Assembly (NCBI RefSeq): GCF_026262505.1
Contig: NC_067205.1
Coordinates: 19,527,645 to 19,591,644, forward strand
Source of the DNA: Trichomonas vaginalis G3
Taxonomy: Eukaryota > Parabasalia > Trichomonadida > Trichomonadidae
DNA length: 64,000 bases
Direction: 5' to 3'
Shown: positions 59,784 to 64,000 of the stretch, piece by piece
Layout: the number at the start of each line of letters is the position of its first letter
Position numbering within the stretch: the stretch's first letter is position 1
Translations under genes and position numbers: made by a program
The notes under the pieces: generated by a model
Seen by the model: only the letters and a program-made list of their open reading frames with translations
The model's database searches: none
Told to the model about the DNA's origin: nothing

Positions 59784-62700
59784 ATGCCACGTAAGATACG
59801 TAAGAATATACGTAAGAGGAAGAGAGCATTGAAACATCCAATAGTAAGACTAACACCACAACAACAGTTGCAACAACAAATGCTGAATGACCCCACTATG
59901 TTGCAACAAATGTCAAGCAATCCTATGCTTTTAAACCGAGTTTTTGGTGCACAGAGTGGAGGTTTAAGAGCGGCACTTTTAGCGAAAATGGCAGGCTATG
60001 GTGGAGCTGCAGACGGAACAGCCTATAACCCTCAAAGTCAAATGAATTTGAGTTCACTCAAAAATCAAATATCAGATGTCAAAAAGTCAAACATAGACAT
60101 ACAGAAGCAAATAAGTGAAAACGAAAAGAAACTAGAATATGACAGACACACAAAGAAACTCAATGAGTTAAACGTAGAGAAAAAGAAGAAAGAAGAACAA
60201 CTGAAAGAACTAAGTACAGAGGAATATGCGAAAAAAGTGTCAGAAAAAGCAGCAGAAGTAGCAAAAATGGAACAAGATGTCATAAATTTGAAAAACCATA
60301 CTACTCAATATAAAGTACTGAAAGATGAAGAGATAAAACAAAAAGTCCTGAAGACATATATGGATAGCGATGAGTATAAAAAAGAAGTTGAAGCAAATGT
60401 AAAGGCAGAAAAACTTTTACAGTTGCAAAACCAAACCGTACAGTATGAAAACTTAGCACAAGAAAGTAAAAATGACGACGCGGCTATGCAAAAGGCAATG
60501 AAAAGCGCAGAATATATAAAAGCTAACAATGACTGGTTAGATGCCCAAGCCAACGCCAAAGCAGCCCAACTTATAGGGTCAATAAGGACAAAAATACAAG
60601 CGGATGAAGACAGTTCAAATGAAGCTTTAACAAATGCTGACTTTAAGAACGCCTTCGAAGCTCTTCATAGTAAGGTGAAACTAGTGAACGACTTCTCATC
60701 TGGAAAGAAAATGAAGTCTGAAGGTTTCGACAACGAGTTAAAAGAAGTAGCACAAAATATGACGAAAATAACAGATGCAGCAACGAGACAGGCAGTTCAA
60801 AGTGCCTATGACGCCGTTAGAGCAACTGTTGTGGAAAGTCAAGAAAAAGAGTTACAACAGACCAAAACAGACCTAGTAAATGCTTTCTTAAAAACGAAAA
60901 GTCAGGTAGGACATTACGCTGCAGATGGAACATATGTGCCAGCTGGTGGAACATATATACCAGCTGGTGGAACTTATATACTAGCTAGTGGAACCTATAT
61001 ACCACCAAACCCTCCAAGAGAAGCACCTGCACCAGGACTACCTAAAACATTTACATCGTCACATGGACACAGACACAAGCATGCACCAAAACCAACACAA
61101 CAACCAACAGTTCAAAATCCAGCACAACAACAACAACCAGCACAACAACCACCTCCACAACCAGCACAACAACCAACAGTTCAAAACACTGCACAACAAC
61201 AACCACAAACAGAGCAAGGACATAAAAGAAGTAGAGAACAAGGAAACCAAGAATTCTTAAAAATGCTTAAAGAAGACTATGGTTACCCAGATACTCTTGA
61301 CTTTAGTGACAGATATAAAGAAGCTATTAGAAAGTTCAAGGAAGGAAATACTGACCCGAACCTATTTAGCTTTATGGCTCAGCACCAAATGGGATATAAT
61401 TTCAAACCTGGAAAATACAAGCTCGCTAAGGGATATGATTTAATAGCATATCATCCAAATGACATGAACGAATTTACTCCGAGATATTTGGTGTCAGAGC
61501 TAAATGACAATTCAACTCTCTTCATGAAACGCGTAAAAAATAGAGACGGAACGAAAGAAGAAAGGTTTATGAGTCCGGATGACTTAGATAGGGAATTGTT
61601 GAAAACGGTCTCGGAATATATGAAATGCCAGCAGATGAGGTACAAGAAACTCCACAGGAAGAAGTTCAGATACAACCAGACATGGAAGAAATAGTTCAGC
61701 AACAACAGCTAGAAGAGCCTGAAGGAAACGAACAAGTCCCTCCTTTGGAAACTAACTTCACAGAACTAGATGAAGATTTGGAACAGCCGAAAAATCTTGA
61801 CCCTCAACAAGAGTATGAGGTGAATATGGAATCTTTCCAAGAGTCTAAAAAAAATTCGGCTGACATAGTAGAAGAATATCGAAAAATGTTTGCCGACATA
61901 CAAAAGACTCCAACACCAGATGAAAATATTCAGCATAGAATGGAAGTACTGAAAGAAAATGTACGCAAATACAACAACCCTTTTTACTTACGACCATACA
62001 ACGTTCAATCTTTGGATGAACTCGGTGAAAATAAAAGGTTAAATTTCAACAAAACATATAGAAATGAAACATTGTTTAAAGTTCATTCAGAACCTAACCA
62101 AGATGGAAACAAACCTACTTTTGTTTCTGCAGACTATGGAACTACAATGAGATGGGGTCATAAAGCTAATCCGGATAGGTGGTTCATAAACTTACAACCT
62201 CAATTCCAAGAAGTTGTAGACGCAATGGAAGTGAATGGTGAACCAGATATAGCTGGTATTTTAAGCGCGGCTTTAATGCCATTGAAAGATATGAAAGATG
62301 CAGATATTTTGGACCAGTATGAAATGAACATGGCTGATGGAAATATAACACCTGACGTTCTAAAACATTTATCTCAAAGAACTACACAGAACCATAGAGA
62401 TGGTATATTTGGTGAAGAGTTTAGAAAGAAAGTTAGGGAGGGAGAAGGAAGAGAACCTATTGTACATGACCTTGCAAACGAAAGTTTGCAAAATGTCATA
62501 AAAACTTACTTTGCAGACAATGAACTGAGAAGGGATGAATATTTAAGAAAACTCAAATGGACAGTACCAAATGAAATGTTAGTATTGAAAAACATGTTCC
62601 TTGACAAAATAAAACCAACTACAGAAATAAATGACCCAAGCCTGAAACGTTGGGTAAAAGCTTTCCCATTCACAAAAGATATTGTTGGTAACATGGAAAG

Positions 62701-63136
62701 AAAACCAGAATGGCTACAAAAACATATATTTGGAAACGAGCTTATTCCATATGGACAGGCACTGTTTGAAGAGCTTGAACCGGAAACTCAGGAAAGAGTC
62801 ATGCAAACAATACGCGAAGACTCAAATACAAACTATGACAAAATCTTTCTAGGATATAGGTTACCTGAGATGGGCGACCAGAGCCCAAAGGCAAAAAGGA
62901 CATGGGAAATTTACAACATACTAGGTGAACATGAGGCAAAGATGCAACAACTTGAAGCAGAGGGCAAGTTACCAAAAGCGACACCAAAGAAGAAGAGAAG
63001 AGTAGAACAAAGTGAAAGTAGTGAAGAAGTAACTTCATCTAGTGAAAGTAGTGGCAATGAAGGAAAAAGAAGAGTTAAAAACTCAGTCAGGAAGAAAGTA
63101 AAGCTTGGTCCGAGCGGGTTCTATTATGACATATAA
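59784..63136 (+). pseudogene. Large basic/Gln-rich Polinton protein, best copy
   Basis: Almost complete version of the gene at 33818-37078. It has three extra copies of an Ala/Gly/Tyr repeat (PAGGTYI units near 60940-61000) and fewer PTVQNPAQ units. The C-terminal ~80 residues, largely lost in copy B, are acidic/Ser-rich (EQSESSEEVTSSSESS), followed by a basic end (RRVKNSVRKKVKLG). Function unknown. Confidence 0.6.
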
Positions 63137-63168
63137 ATCCAACTATTCTATATTTTTACCCATATGAA

Positions 63169-64000
63169 ATGTACGCCGCTCAGAATATAACGCCAACAGT
63201 TTTGGATGCCATGAATGGAAATGTTTCCGAATGGTATAACGAATGCGACAATGCTATTAGAAGGTCAGAAATAGTTCCTGGAACTTACGAATATACAACT
63301 GCTGTTTCTTATGGAAACGTAGGTGAGTTTGGAGAAGGTTCTTCAACAACAGTAGATATTGCTTGCGACAGGTTTCATATAATTTCTATTGACAACTCAT
63401 TCTTATACGTGGAACAAGACATTGAAATAAAACCTTCTGCCAAGTTGTCTGACAAGAAAGGTTGCAATGGAATTTTCTATGTCGGATACCAATATGCTCC
63501 AGAAGTTTTCATGGAATATAAGATATATTCTAACTCTGACTTAGTTCAAACAGTAACATGGGCAAACTATGAATGGTTCGCTTTGAGAAACTCAGTACAA
63601 CCACAAGCTAGAGAACAAACAGACCAGTATGCAACCATTGAGAAAATAAGAAGACTTGACCCTAACGTTCCAGGAGTTTATGTTAACCTTTCTGGACAAA
63701 CTGCAGCAGCAGTAACCAAAGTAAAACTGAAACTTAGAGTTCCTTTGTCATCTTTCCTTATCTTCAGGTTTTTAAGATACTTGCCAAACTGGGCAGGAAA
63801 AATTTCTATCGAACTTACTCCAAGCAAAAATAACTTAGTCATTGCACCAACACAAGACCCATTCACTCTTACAGACGTAAAGGGAGCAAATCAAACGTCA
63901 TTCGCCGAATTTTGCAAAGACAAAGTTGACTTAGACTTTGGTTTCTCAAACTTCAACACTGAAGTAAACTATTATTTCAATGCTGCTGGAACTGCTTGGG
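63169..64000 (+). CDS. Major capsid protein, N-terminal part (window edge)
   Basis: Start MYAAQNITPTVLDAMNGN; runs to the end of the window (about 277 residues visible). Same protein as 37111-38720. The upstream word TATTTTTACCCATATGAA is kept in copy B. Confidence 0.6.
   Translation, partial: MYAAQNITPTVLDAMNGNVSEWYNECDNAIRRSEIVPGTYEYTTAVSYGNVGEFGEGSSTTVDIACDRFHIISIDNSFLYVEQDIEIKPSAKLSDKKGCNGIFYVGYQYAPEVFMEYKIYSNSDLVQTVTWANYEWFALRNSVQPQAREQTDQYATIEKIRRLDPNVPGVYVNLSGQTAAAVTKVKLKLRVPLSSFLIFRFLRYLPNWAGKISIELTPSKNNLVIAPTQDPFTLTDVKGANQTSFAEFCKDKVDLDFGFSNFNTEVNYYFNAAGTAW

Larger units (their letters stand above)
59295..64000 (+). mobile_element. Polinton/Maverick element, copy C (right part outside window)
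   Basis: Left end of a third copy in the same orientation: A run (59295-59314), terminal hairpin, a second hairpin, a methyltransferase gene fragment, the large Gln-rich protein and the start of the major capsid gene, cut by the window edge. The best preserved of the three: one or two breaks in the visible part. Confidence 0.92.

Overview
The window looks like nuclear DNA of Trichomonas vaginalis or a close relative. It is AT-rich, its protein genes show no introns, and several starts follow a TCA(C/T)TT-type initiator within about 10-20 bases, as expected for this parasite. Host genes (ankyrin repeat, DOCK, eIF4E-like, WD40) alternate with large self-synthesising DNA elements of the Polinton/Maverick class, which are abundant in T. 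vaginalis.

Layout: (1) 1-19195, the right four fifths of Polinton copy A, cut by the window edge; (2) 19196-33031, a host block with an intact ankyrin gene, a very large DOCK-family gene on the minus strand, a coiled-coil unknown, tRNA-Asp(GUC), a class II eIF4E-like gene, a multi-pass membrane protein, a WD40 (WDR55/Jip5-like) gene and a 5'-truncated ankyrin gene; (3) 33032-57867, Polinton copy B with both ends in view; (4) 57868-59294, gene-poor AT-rich DNA; (5) 59295-64000, the left end of Polinton copy C, cut by the window edge. All three elements have the same orientation and are close relatives, so the amplification looks recent. Reading frames are damaged in all three (A: at least a dozen breaks; B: two to three dozen; C: one or two in the visible part). 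I treat them as fossils; some breaks may be low-coverage sequencing errors.

Gene plan of the Polinton family, left to right: terminal poly(A) plus hairpin inverted repeat; large basic/Gln-rich protein; major capsid protein; small proteins; minor capsid (penton-like) protein; superfamily 3 helicase; small acidic-tailed protein; Lys-rich protein; A32/FtsK-type packaging ATPase; a variable accessory zone (KilA-N proteins, a KilA-N/T5orf172 protein, a Pro-rich protein, a 22-bp minisatellite, intergenic iterons); a conserved unknown; protein-primed-type DNA polymerase B; small virion-like proteins; retroviral-type integrase; a phage-like receptor-binding fibre with a collar domain; a paralogue of the conserved unknown; small amphipathic and membrane proteins; an N6-adenine DNA methyltransferase; terminal repeat. 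The set covers replication, integration, capsid, packaging, attachment and DNA marking, so the family reads as an integrated virus. I found no adenain-like protease.

Most interesting: the phage-type fibre; co-occurrence of helicase and polymerase; cassette-like accessory genes sharing one leader and a 26-bp boundary; 12-bp iterons whose word co-varies with an adjoining palindrome; a terminal hairpin with compensating changes next to a homopolymer terminus; and 18-bp head-to-head promoters with a TCTA core.
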